Translations under genes and position numbers: made by a program
From: Elusimicrobiota bacterium
Lineage (GTDB): Bacteria; Elusimicrobiota; Elusimicrobia; Elusimicrobiales; UBA9959
Length of the DNA: 45,816 bases
Assembly: GCA_016209085.1 (NCBI GenBank)
Contig: JACQWV010000019.1
Location: forward strand, 1 to 45,816
Direction: 5' to 3'
Shown: piece by piece, positions 25,589 through 34,957 of the stretch
Layout: each line of letters begins with the position of its first letter
Position numbering within the stretch: the stretch's first letter is position 1
The notes under the pieces: model-generated
Told to the model about the DNA's origin: nothing
The model's database searches: none
Seen by the model: only the letters and a program-made list of their open reading frames with translations

Positions 25589-26680
25589 CTACATTGCGGC
25601 TATCTTTTTTATAATCTCCGCAATCCAATCTTTTTCTTTTAATACTTTAACCTGTTTTCCTTTTTCAATCCACACGCCCCTGCCTTTGCCTCCGCAAACT
25701 CCGAAGTCGGCCTCTTTCGCTTCTCCGGGGCCGTTTACAGCGCAGCCCATTACGGCTATTTTTTTCCCTTTGCTTTTTTTTAACAAATTTTTATCTGAAA
25801 AAATCTTTTTTTCAATTTCTTTTACAACCTTCTCAATATTTACTTCAGCCCTGCCGCAAACAGGACATGAGATTATTTCAGGCCCGTAGGTTCTCAAGAC
25901 CAGGGATTTCAATATTTCATAAGCGGTTCTCACTTCCATGACGGGATTTTCAGTAAGCGAAACCCTTATTGTATCGCCTATGCCTTCTTTAAGCAAAAAT
26001 CCAAGCCCTATGGCTGATTTAACCGCTCCTGAAATAAAAGTTCCTGCTTCAGTAACGCCCAGATGGAGGGGGATGTCGGATTTTCCGGCAAAAATTTTGT
26101 TTGCAAGAATCGTTCTTTCTATGTCGTCTGCCTTGAGGGAAACCACGATGTCCCTGAAATTCATGTCTTCAAGGACTTTAACTTCATCCAGAGCCTCTTT
26201 CGCCATTATCTCAGCCCATTGCCCGGTAGTCCATTTAGGTTTTCCTGTGATTTTTTTTAGACTCTTCAAAGAACCAGAGTTAACCCCAATTCTTATTGGA
26301 ATCCCGGCAGATTTGCATGCCTTGACCACTTCAATAACCCTTGATTTGTCGCCGATGTTTCCCGGATTGATTCTTATTTTGTCAACGCCCTGTTTTACGG
26401 CCTCAAGCGCAAGCCGCCAGTCAAAATGTATGTCTGCGACAAGAGGAATTTTCATTCTTTTTTTGACAGCGCCTAATTTTTGCGCCGCATCCATGTTAGG
26501 AACCGCAACCCGGACTATCTCGCATCCAGCGTCTTCAAGCTCTGATATCTGGCGCAGAGTGGCTCTAATATCCCTTGTGTCGGTATTGCACATTGACTGG
26601 ACAGAGACAGGATTGTCCCCGCCTATGAGGAGCTTCCCGACCCTTATTGTTCTGGTTTTTCTTCTCTTTCTGCTTATCAT
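25589..26680 (-). CDS. ispG: 4-hydroxy-3-methylbut-2-enyl diphosphate synthase
   Basis: GGDNPVSVQSMCNTDTRDI, CPVCGR, MGCAVNGPGEA. Confidence 0.97.
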   Translation of the reverse strand: MISRKRRKTRTIRVGKLLIGGDNPVSVQSMCNTDTRDIRATLRQISELEDAGCEIVRVAVPNMDAAQKLGAVKKRMKIPLVADIHFDWRLALEAVKQGVDKIRINPGNIGDKSRVIEVVKACKSAGIPIRIGVNSGSLKSLKKITGKPKWTTGQWAEIMAKEALDEVKVLEDMNFRDIVVSLKADDIERTILANKIFAGKSDIPLHLGVTEAGTFISGAVKSAIGLGFLLKEGIGDTIRVSLTENPVMEVRTAYEILKSLVLRTYGPEIISCPVCGRAEVNIEKVVKEIEKKIFSDKNLLKKSKGKKIAVMGCAVNGPGEAKEADFGVCGGKGRGVWIEKGKQVKVLKEKDWIAEIIKKIAAM

Positions 26681-26681
26681 C

Positions 26682-27755
26682 TTATTTCACCGTCTCCCAG
26701 GCTGTCTTTGTTTTTGCAGGCGAGTTTTTTAATCTGAGTATATCGCTGTAGGTCGCGAAAATAAGTATGAACACAAGCAGGGCTATGCCGAGAGAATTCA
26801 CTACTTTCATCACGCGAATTGTGACTTTTCTTCTTATTATGCCTTCCACCACGTACATGACGATGTGTCCCCCGTCCAGGAGGGGAATAGGAAGCAGGTT
26901 AAAAAAACCGACCGCAACAGATATGAGCCCGACCAGATAGAAAAAATTGGCAAGACCAGTGTGCGCGGCTTTGCTGACAATGTCAACTATGCCTATGGGG
27001 CCGGCCACGTCCGGTTTTTCCCTTCGGTATATGTTGCCTGCCAGAGTCTTGACCGTGAAAGCGGTCCAGAAATAGCAGGAAAAGAGCCCCATTTTTACGG
27101 ATTTAATGACCGGAACTTTTACGTACGCTGTTTCCTGCGGAGATATTCCCAACAGCCCCAGTTTTCCCGAAGGGTCTTTTTTTGTCTTGACTTTAATGCC
27201 GCTCCTGACACCTTCCCTTTCATAAATCAGGTTCAAATCTTTTTCCACATTTTTATGAATAATGGAAGCCATTTCCTTCCATGTGGCGAGTTCCTTTCCG
27301 TTTATGCTGATTACCCTGTCTCCCGGCTTGAGATTTGCCTGTTCAGCCGGATACCCGGTCATGATTTCTCCTATCACGGGCTGGTCCGAATAAACCGGCT
27401 CTCCCGCAAAATACACCACGCCGGTAAAAAGCGCAAAGGCAAGCACGTAGTTCATGAAAGGTCCTGCCAGTACGACGGCAAGCCTGGTGTACCACGGTTT
27501 TGAAAAATATTCTTCAGGAGCGCCGGTTACCTCCTCCAGATTTTCGCCTGCGGGTTTGACATATCCCCCCAAAGGTATGGCGCTCAGAGCGTATCGGGTC
27601 CCGTTTCTGGTAAATCCCTTTAATTCAGGGCCGAACCCGAACGAAAACACCTCAATCTTTATTTTTGAAAGTTTACAGACCAGAAAATGTCCGAATTCAT
27701 GAATGAATATCACAATGCCGAAAGTAAATAACACGGCTATTATTGAAATAAGCAT
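26682..27755 (-). CDS. rseP: Site-2 protease RseP
   Basis: IFIHEFGHF, PDZ region, LLPIPLLDGGHIVMYVVEGI. Confidence 0.95.
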   Translation of the reverse strand: MLISIIAVLFTFGIVIFIHEFGHFLVCKLSKIKIEVFSFGFGPELKGFTRNGTRYALSAIPLGGYVKPAGENLEEVTGAPEEYFSKPWYTRLAVVLAGPFMNYVLAFALFTGVVYFAGEPVYSDQPVIGEIMTGYPAEQANLKPGDRVISINGKELATWKEMASIIHKNVEKDLNLIYEREGVRSGIKVKTKKDPSGKLGLLGISPQETAYVKVPVIKSVKMGLFSCYFWTAFTVKTLAGNIYRREKPDVAGPIGIVDIVSKAAHTGLANFFYLVGLISVAVGFFNLLPIPLLDGGHIVMYVVEGIIRRKVTIRVMKVVNSLGIALLVFILIFATYSDILRLKNSPAKTKTAWETVK

Positions 27756-27837
27756 ATGTTCTCCGTAACAGCAGATTAAGATTGAGGTTAAGGTTGAGAA
27801 ACTGATTATAATCTTGCTTTACTTCTTTGGTATTTCT

Positions 27838-29028
27838 TCAATACTCAAACTTAACCTTTCTTTTTCTTATTCTTATTGCTTCTTCCCGCGCCTTGTTTCT
27901 TGCCCAGTCGTCCAGCTCGGCTATTTCAGAAAGAGCCGGCTCGTAATTCTTTCCGTTATAAAGTTCCATGACCCTGCCGGTTATTGCCGGTATCCGCATG
28001 AAGGATATCCGCCCGCCCAGAAAAGACTCCACAGCCACTTCGTTCGCCGCATTGAGAATGCAGGGATACACGCCTCCTTTTTCAGCTGCATAAAAAGCTA
28101 AAGGCAGACACGGAAATTTTTTAAAATCAGGCTCTGCGAACTCAAGGCTTCCCAACCGGGCGAGGTCAAGAGGTCCGGCAAATGATTTAACCCTGTCAGG
28201 ATAGGTCAAAGCGTACTGAATCGGAATTTTCATGTCCGGCAGAGACATCTGCGCCAGAACTGACCCGTCATTGAGTTTTACAGCGGAATGAATCACGGAC
28301 TGGGGATGTATCAGCACCCTGATTTTTGCAACCGGGAGGGAAAAAAAATTCATTATTTCTATGGCCTCAAGCCCCTTGTTCATCAAAGTCGCGGAATCTA
28401 TCGTTATTTTCGGCCCCATTTTCCAGTTCGGATGTTTCAGGGCTTCCAGCGGAGTCACATTTTTAAGATCTGCCCGCCTGTAGAATGGTCCGCCTGAAGC
28501 AGTGAGAAAAATCTCGGAGACTCTGTCGTTATAACCTGCTGTTCCCAGAGTTTGCAGGCATTGAAACACTGCGGAAGGCTCTGAATCCACAGGGATGATC
28601 CTGGCCCTCCACCTGAACGCCTCTTTCATAACGGCTCTGCCTGCCATAACCATGGGTTCTTTGTTGGCAAGAGCTATCTGTTTTGAAGTTCTTATTGAAG
28701 CCAGAAGAGGAGCAAAACCGACCGCGCCTGAAAGAGCGTTGAGCGCTATGTCCGCCTCAGGCATGGATGACAATTCAACCAGGCCGTCAATGCCCGGGGG
28801 GAGGAGTTTTATGCTTCTCGGCAGACTGCGTTTCAGTTCTTTATGATATTTGTAATCAAAAATAGAGACGAATTTCGGACGGAAATTATAAACCTGTTCA
28901 AGAAGCAGTTTGACGTTGGAATTGGCGGCCAGGCCGAGAACCCTGTAATCAGCGCCCAGGTGTTTTATGACTTTCAGCCCGTTTCTGCCTATTGAACCCG
29001 TTGAACCGAGAATGACTATTTTTTTCAT
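27838..29028 (-). CDS. dxr: 1-deoxy-D-xylulose 5-phosphate reductoisomerase
   Basis: MKKIVILGSTGSIGRNGL start (ATG at 29028), LANKEPMVMAG, IPVDSEPSAVFQCL. Confidence 0.95.
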   Translation of the reverse strand: MKKIVILGSTGSIGRNGLKVIKHLGADYRVLGLAANSNVKLLLEQVYNFRPKFVSIFDYKYHKELKRSLPRSIKLLPPGIDGLVELSSMPEADIALNALSGAVGFAPLLASIRTSKQIALANKEPMVMAGRAVMKEAFRWRARIIPVDSEPSAVFQCLQTLGTAGYNDRVSEIFLTASGGPFYRRADLKNVTPLEALKHPNWKMGPKITIDSATLMNKGLEAIEIMNFFSLPVAKIRVLIHPQSVIHSAVKLNDGSVLAQMSLPDMKIPIQYALTYPDRVKSFAGPLDLARLGSLEFAEPDFKKFPCLPLAFYAAEKGGVYPCILNAANEVAVESFLGGRISFMRIPAITGRVMELYNGKNYEPALSEIAELDDWARNKAREEAIRIRKRKVKFEY

Positions 29029-29038
29029 GCTAATTTTT

Positions 29039-29845
29039 TTACGCGGTGAAAAGGACAAAATAATAGATAAGAGGAGCAAGAAAGATATACGAATCAAACC
29101 TGTCAAGAATCCCGCCGTGCCCGGGCAGAAGGTTTGAAGAGTCTTTCACTCCGGCGGCTCTTTTAATCATTGACTCGGCAAGGTCGGAAACCTGTCCCGC
29201 AAGGCCGATTATCACGCCGATAATCAAAGCCTGGGTCAAAGTCAGAATATCCTTCATGAAAATTCTCAACAACAGACTCATGCAGATAGCCGCTATAAAA
29301 CCCGCAGCCGCTCCCTCCCACGTTTTTTTGGGGCTTACGGCGCTTAACTGTCTTTTTCCGAAAGCCCTCCCGGCGGCGTAAGCGGCCGTATCCATGGTCC
29401 ACACGGTGAAAAGCATCATAAACGTAATGCCCTCTCCTCCGGGAAAATTTCTTATGCCCATGAGGTGAATCAGATTCCAGGAAATAAGGAATATTCCCGT
29501 AAGGGTAAGGCCTATCCTTTCAAGGGATTTCTTCCCGGAAAACAGCTCCCAGACAACCGAAAAAACCACGCAAAGGGTAATGGACAGGGACAGGAGATTA
29601 TTCCGGTGAATCTGTTCAATAGTAAAATTATTTATAACAGCCGTTGCCGGGATGAGCATGCCGAAGAGGAAAAGAACGGTTCTCTGCACCGGTTTGGCGG
29701 CAAACTGCATGAGAATGGAGTATTCGTATAAAGACAGCCCAATTACGGTCAGGACGAAAGACGCGTAAGCCAGACTTCCGACGTGAACAATCCAGATTAT
29801 AATCGGGATTCCGATTACTGCGGTCAGTATTCTGGGTAAAAGCAT
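29039..29845 (-). CDS. cdsA: Phosphatidate cytidylyltransferase
   Basis: Multi-TM; SPKKTWEGAAAGF, DLAESMIKRAAGVKDSSNLLPGHGGILDRFDS. Confidence 0.95.
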   Translation of the reverse strand: MLLPRILTAVIGIPIIIWIVHVGSLAYASFVLTVIGLSLYEYSILMQFAAKPVQRTVLFLFGMLIPATAVINNFTIEQIHRNNLLSLSITLCVVFSVVWELFSGKKSLERIGLTLTGIFLISWNLIHLMGIRNFPGGEGITFMMLFTVWTMDTAAYAAGRAFGKRQLSAVSPKKTWEGAAAGFIAAICMSLLLRIFMKDILTLTQALIIGVIIGLAGQVSDLAESMIKRAAGVKDSSNLLPGHGGILDRFDSYIFLAPLIYYFVLFTA

Positions 29846-30561
29846 CAGTTTTTGCCGAATCTCCTGTCACGGTTCTGATAGGCCAGAAGCGCTTTTATAA
29901 AATCCTCCCGGCCGAAATCCGGCCAGAAAGTATCGGTTACATAAAACTCGGAGTAGGCGCTCTGCCAGAGAAGGAAGTTGGAAAGCCTCATCTCTCCCGA
30001 GGTCCGTATTACCAAATCAGGGTCGGGAATGGACTTTGTGTATAAAAACCCGGAGAAAGTCTCCGAATCTATCTTTTTCAGGCCTTGCCCGATTATAGCA
30101 TTGACTGCGTCTATAATCTCCTGTCTCCCTCCGTAATTCAGGGCTATGTTAAGAGTGAGATTTTTCCCGGATTCCAGTTTTTTGATCGCGCCGGAGACCT
30201 CTATTCTGACGGATGCGTCCATCTCTGAAACATTTCCGCTCACCATGAGCTTGACGCCGTTTTTAAGAAGTTCATCCGTATATTTTCTCAAAACGCTTTT
30301 CAACAGAAGCATCAGGGCTTTTACTTCAATCATGGGCCTTTTCCAGTTCTCGGATGAAAACGCATACAGGGTAAGATACTTGATGCCTATGTCTTTGGCG
30401 ACTCTGACAACGGTCTTTACGGATTCAACCCCTGCGTTATGTCCCATGATTGAGGGAAGGCACCGCGCTTTGGCCCACCGCCTGTTCCCGTCCATGATTA
30501 TGGCCACATGCCCCGGCAACATGGAAAAATCAATCTCTCTTAAAAATTCTTCTTTTTCCAT
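29845..30561 (-). CDS. uppS: Isoprenyl transferase (undecaprenyl diphosphate synthase)
   Basis: HVAIIMDGNRRWAK, LYAFSSENWKRP, RTSGEMRLSNFLLWQSAYSEFY. Confidence 0.97.
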   Translation of the reverse strand: MEKEEFLREIDFSMLPGHVAIIMDGNRRWAKARCLPSIMGHNAGVESVKTVVRVAKDIGIKYLTLYAFSSENWKRPMIEVKALMLLLKSVLRKYTDELLKNGVKLMVSGNVSEMDASVRIEVSGAIKKLESGKNLTLNIALNYGGRQEIIDAVNAIIGQGLKKIDSETFSGFLYTKSIPDPDLVIRTSGEMRLSNFLLWQSAYSEFYVTDTFWPDFGREDFIKALLAYQNRDRRFGKN

Positions 30562-30658
30562 TTCCCTATTCGCCTTCCCGCCTCTGTCTACTGCCTTTAT
30601 CTTATGCCTTTATCTTACTTATCACCTTATTACCTTATCGCCTTATGACCTTTTGTTA

Positions 30659-31231
30659 TTATACCGTCATCAGTTCTTTTTCTTTCGCAGCCACGATTTC
30701 ATCCACGCCTTTTATGCGGTTATCGGTCGCTTTCTGAATTTCCTGCTCAAGACGCTTCAAATCGTCCTCGGAAAGTTCTTTTGATTTTTCGGCTTTTTTC
30801 GCCTTTTCTATAGCGGTTCTCCTGTCGTTGCGAACAGCAATCTTCGTTTCCTCGCCCATTTTATGAACGATTTTAACCATCTTCAGTCTTTGTTCCTCGT
30901 TCATAGGCGGAAGATTGATTCTTATGAGTTTTCCGTCGTTGACAGGCGAAGTGCCGAGGTCCATTTTTTTTAGTTCCGTTTCAATGGAACCGAGCGCGGA
31001 CGCATCCCACGGCCTTACCTCAAGAGTTCTCGGCTCAGGCACGGAGACGGCAGCCACCTGCTTGAGCGGCACTTTTGCTCCGTAATACTCAATAAAAACA
31101 GAGTCAAGCAGCTGGGGATTCGCCCTGCCGGTTCTCAGGGTTGTCAGCTCTTTCTTGAATTTTTCAATTTTTGCCTTCATTTCTTCGTCCATGCCTGAAA
31201 GCAGACCAGACGCGCTTACTCCGGTTTCCAT
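30659..31231 (-). CDS. frr: Ribosome recycling factor
   Basis: LTTLRTGRANPQLLD, KLIRINLPPMNEEQR; ATG at 31231 has GGGAGG RBS. Confidence 0.95.
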   Translation of the reverse strand: METGVSASGLLSGMDEEMKAKIEKFKKELTTLRTGRANPQLLDSVFIEYYGAKVPLKQVAAVSVPEPRTLEVRPWDASALGSIETELKKMDLGTSPVNDGKLIRINLPPMNEEQRLKMVKIVHKMGEETKIAVRNDRRTAIEKAKKAEKSKELSEDDLKRLEQEIQKATDNRIKGVDEIVAAKEKELMTV

Positions 31232-31318
31232 AAAATTACCTCCCAAATAAATAATATTATCAATTATAATAAAAAATGATTGTAAATTACATTCGTCGGA
31301 AGAATGTTAGAATGTTAG

Positions 31319-31879
31319 TCAAAAGGAATCTTCAATAAGCTCGCAAAGGATGTGTCCTGCGAAAATGTGCATTTCCTGTATTCTGGCCGTATTGTCCGAG
31401 CCGATAACAACCGGGATGTCGCAAAACTTTTTAATCTTTCCGCCGTCTCCGCCGAGCAGACCCACGGTGTGAACTTTCATTAAACGGGCTTTTTTCACCG
31501 CATTGAGCGCGTTCGGGCTGTTGCCTGAAGTTGAAATAGCGATGAGAACGTCTCCTTTTTTCGCCAACGCTTCTACCTGTCTTTCAAAAATTTTTTCAAA
31601 ACCATAATCATTTCCGAGAGAAGTTAAAACAGAAGTGTCTGTCGTAAGCGCGGCTGCCGCCAAAGCTTTCCTGTCTTTTTTAAACCTTCCGACCAGTTCC
31701 GCCGCTATATGCTGGCTGTCGGCCGCGCTGCCGCCGTTCCCGCACAGGAAAACAGAACCGCCGCGTTTCAGTATTTTTGTAACAAGCCGGGCTATTTTCC
31801 GTATTTCAGGCAAGTTTTCTCTCAAAGAATCCAATGCCGCCAGATGTTGCTGAACAGCGGCTGAAATCAGGTTTTCCAT
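31319..31879 (-). CDS. gmhA: SIS-domain phosphoheptose isomerase (GmhA/DiaA-like)
   Basis: VFLCGNGGSAADSQHIAAELVGRF, AISTSGNSPN. Confidence 0.88.
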   Translation of the reverse strand: MENLISAAVQQHLAALDSLRENLPEIRKIARLVTKILKRGGSVFLCGNGGSAADSQHIAAELVGRFKKDRKALAAAALTTDTSVLTSLGNDYGFEKIFERQVEALAKKGDVLIAISTSGNSPNALNAVKKARLMKVHTVGLLGGDGGKIKKFCDIPVVIGSDNTARIQEMHIFAGHILCELIEDSF

Positions 31880-31928
31880 ACTGCAGTGGTTTATTGACTA
31901 TTCGCTATTTACTATTTGCTATTCACTG

Positions 31929-32636
31929 CTATTTATGAACGAGGGTGCCGACTTTTTCGTTGTTCACGGCTTTTTTGATGTTGCCGGATTCATGCAGGTT
32001 GAAGACAAGAATCGGGATGTGATTTTCCATGCACAAGGTGAGAGCGCTCGCATCCATGAAATGCAGGCGTTTTTTAATGGCATCCATGTAAGTTATGTTC
32101 TTGATAAGCCGGGCTTTCTTGTCTATTTTGGGATCGCTGGTATACACGCCGTCAACGTGCGTGGCTTTAAATATCACGTCCGCTCCTATTTCAGCGGCTC
32201 TCAGGGCTGCAGTGGTGTCGGTCGTAAAATAAGGATTGCCCGTGCCTCCGGCAAAAATCACGACTCTTCCCTTTTCAAGATGTCTTATCGCTCTTCTCCT
32301 TATAAAAGGCTCGGCAAGCCTTGATATTTCAATGGCGGTCTGGACGCGCGTATGTACGCCTGTGTGTTCAAGAGCGGACTGAAGGGCCATGGCGTTTATT
32401 ATGGTGGCGAGCATCCCCATGTTGTCGGAGGTGACCCTGTCAATCATTCCGTCGCCGTCTCTTGCTCCCCGCCAGATATTGCCTCCTCCTATGACTATGC
32501 CTAAATGAAGGTCTTTTCTGACAGCCGCCGCTATCTCTAAGGAAATATAGGTAAGAGCAGCCGGGCTTATGGGACGGTTGTCGCCTTTATTTGACAAGGC
32601 CTCGCCGGAAAGTTTCAATAACACTCTTTTATACAT
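31929..32636 (-). CDS. pyrH: UMP kinase
   Basis: [41 protein letters not shown]. Confidence 0.97.
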   Translation of the reverse strand: MYKRVLLKLSGEALSNKGDNRPISPAALTYISLEIAAAVRKDLHLGIVIGGGNIWRGARDGDGMIDRVTSDNMGMLATIINAMALQSALEHTGVHTRVQTAIEISRLAEPFIRRRAIRHLEKGRVVIFAGGTGNPYFTTDTTAALRAAEIGADVIFKATHVDGVYTSDPKIDKKARLIKNITYMDAIKKRLHFMDASALTLCMENHIPILVFNLHESGNIKKAVNNEKVGTLVHK

Positions 32637-32697
32637 TTCTGTGGTTACTGCAGTTTGCAGTTGCCGTTGCTGTTACTGGTTACTTGGTTACTGCTGT

Positions 32698-33594
32698 CTA
32701 TTCCATTCCTACGATGTAGCACGAGAAACGCCTGACTTCTATTTTACCGCCAGTTTTCTGCTCCGAATTTTTTATAAACTGCTCCACGTTGATTTTGCCG
32801 TCCCTGATGGATGCCTGTTCAAGCAGGCAATTTTCCTGGTAAAATTTATTGAGCCTGCCTTCAAGCATTTTTTCAAGGGCAATTCCGCCTTTTCCCTGCG
32901 CCTGCGGACTCGCCTTGTATATCTCTTTCTCTTTCTCTATTAATTCAGCCGGCACGTCCGCGCGCTTTATATACCTGGGATTCATTGCCACGCACTGCAT
33001 GGCTATTTCTCTTGCCAGGATTTTTAATTCATCGGCTGCTTCTGCGGCCGCGTTTTCCGCGGACTTGTCCGCCGATGCAGTAGTGGCGGAGAGGTGAACA
33101 AGAGCGCCTTTTTTTGAATCAGTATGAAGGTATAAATTTATGCTTTCACCGGGCTTTGAAACAGAATATACGACGCCTCTCCGTATCTTCATGTTCTCGC
33201 CTGTTTTCACGGCAAATGCCTGCACCCTGGCGCCTGCTTCCTGGTTCTCGGCAGGATTGCCTGCCAAAAAACCGTCAAACATGGCGCCGGTTATTTCCCC
33301 GGCTATTTTCTTAAATTCAGGATTCCTTGCCACGAAATCGGTCTCGCAGTTTATTTCAAGCATGGCTGCTTTTGCGCAGTCGTCTGAAATTTTTATGACG
33401 ACAAGCCCCTCTTTCATCTCCCTGCCGGCTCTTTTGGCAAGACCGCTGAGCCCCTTTTTCCGCAGGAATTCCACCGCTTTTTCAACATCGCCCTGAGATT
33501 CTCTCAGGGCGTTTTTGCAGTCCATTATTCCCGCCCCTGTCTGATTTCTTAATTTCATCACCTGTTCGCTTGTAATCGCAGTCATAATTTCCAT
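32698..33594 (-). CDS. tsf: Elongation factor Ts
   Basis: VMKLRNQTGAGIMDCKNALRESQGDVEKAVEFLRKKG. Confidence 0.97.
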   Translation of the reverse strand: MEIMTAITSEQVMKLRNQTGAGIMDCKNALRESQGDVEKAVEFLRKKGLSGLAKRAGREMKEGLVVIKISDDCAKAAMLEINCETDFVARNPEFKKIAGEITGAMFDGFLAGNPAENQEAGARVQAFAVKTGENMKIRRGVVYSVSKPGESINLYLHTDSKKGALVHLSATTASADKSAENAAAEAADELKILAREIAMQCVAMNPRYIKRADVPAELIEKEKEIYKASPQAQGKGGIALEKMLEGRLNKFYQENCLLEQASIRDGKINVEQFIKNSEQKTGGKIEVRRFSCYIVGME

Positions 33595-33624
33595 ATCCTC
33601 TATGCTGTTACTGGTTACTTCTGT

Positions 33625-34548
33625 TTATTTCCCCGTCTCCCTTACAGTGTCTTTAAGTTCAAATTCGGCCGAATCCTGCGAGCCGGACTTTTCACCCGTT
33701 TCTTCACGGGAATCGTTTTCTTCCGTCTCAGCAGGCTTGTCCGCCCTCGCTGTAGCGGCGGACTTCTCCTGGTCCCCGGGGAGGGCTTGCGGAGTTTGAG
33801 CGTCGGAAGCTCCCTCAGGCAAGGGCATGGAAGGCGCCGGCTGCGGTTCCTGCAAAGAAGATTGCGTCTCTTTGACTCCCTCTATCAGGGCGTCGGTTAT
33901 GGTCGCGCAGAAAAATTTTATTGACCTTGCGGCGTCGTCGTTTCCGGGAATCGGCCAGTCAAGCAAGTCAGGGTCGCAGTTGGTATCGCAGACACCCACA
34001 ATCGGTATGCCTAACTTGCGCGCTTCTTTTACGGCTCCCATTTCTTCAAGGGGATCTATTACGAACATGACATCCGGAAGCCTGTTCATGTGCCTTACTC
34101 CTGAAAGAAGCTTCAAAAGCCTGTTTTTTTCTTTTGTAAGCCTGGAGACTTCTTTTTTGGACATCACTTTAAAAAGGCCGTCGGACTCAAGTTTCTCCAG
34201 TTCTTCAAGACGCCTTACAGAGCCCCTGAGAGTTTCAAAGTTTGTAAGAGTTCCTCCCAGCCATTTTTCATGCACGCACGATACCTGCGCTCTCTGGGCC
34301 TCTTCCTTGATTATGTCCTTTGCCTGCTTTTTGGTGCCGACAAATATAAAAGTTTTTCCCTGCTTTGCGCTTTCTTTTACATAAGCATAAGCTCTTTTCA
34401 GTTCCTTGACCGTCTTTTGCAGGTCAAGAATGTGTATGCCGTTCCTTTCTCCGAAAATGTAACGGGCCATTTTGGGATTCCATCTGTAAGTCTGATGTCC
34501 GAAATGGACGCCTGCTTCAAGCATAGTTTTCATAGACACGTTTAACAT
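33625..34548 (-). CDS. rpsB: 30S ribosomal protein S2 with acidic low-complexity C-terminal extension
   Basis: [28 protein letters not shown]-like; C-tail of about 80 aa after IEGVKE. Confidence 0.97.
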   Translation of the reverse strand: MLNVSMKTMLEAGVHFGHQTYRWNPKMARYIFGERNGIHILDLQKTVKELKRAYAYVKESAKQGKTFIFVGTKKQAKDIIKEEAQRAQVSCVHEKWLGGTLTNFETLRGSVRRLEELEKLESDGLFKVMSKKEVSRLTKEKNRLLKLLSGVRHMNRLPDVMFVIDPLEEMGAVKEARKLGIPIVGVCDTNCDPDLLDWPIPGNDDAARSIKFFCATITDALIEGVKETQSSLQEPQPAPSMPLPEGASDAQTPQALPGDQEKSAATARADKPAETEENDSREETGEKSGSQDSAEFELKDTVRETGK

Positions 34549-34667
34549 TTAACCTCCACTTTTAAATTGCGCTGATACTTTAATTTTTAAATCCAAATAT
34601 TTATAACTGCCGGGTTGCACAGCCGGACTGCAAAGACAAACCGTAAGTATTCAGTCAACGCCGTTGG

Positions 34668-34728
34668 TGTAGGGGTCGGATTCATCCGACCCGCATATTT
34701 TTCGGGCTCAATGAATTGAGCCCCTACA
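34668..34728. repeat. Palindromic element with outer stem and two perfect inner hairpins
   Basis: TGTAGGGG 34668-34675/CCCCTACA 34721-34728; GGGTCGGATtcATCCGACCC 34673-34692; GGGCTCAATgaATTGAGCCC 34704-34723. Confidence 0.85.
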
Positions 34729-34957
34729 TTTTTGCCTGACATAACGGTGTTCAGTGAGGATTTACGACAAACCCTTGCGGAACAAATATATTCTACTAAG
34801 TAAAGATAATATCATATAACAGCCAAGGCTTTCAACACTTCTCGCTATTTTCTATAATAAAAAGTTGCAAGTCACAGGTCACTACCGCATTCTGCGGAGC
34901 CCCGCCAGAGGCGGTGGCAAGTCACAAGCAAGAGAAAAAAACCGACTTTTTTGTATT

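Noticed and set aside
25938-26732. 264-aa plus-strand ORF
   Set aside because: Antisense to ispG, which has clear catalytic motifs.
29039-29106. N-terminal 26-aa hydrophobic extension of dxr as a signal/TM segment
   Set aside because: The canonical Dxr start MKKIVILGSTGSIG is at 29028; the extension is overlap with the end of cdsA.
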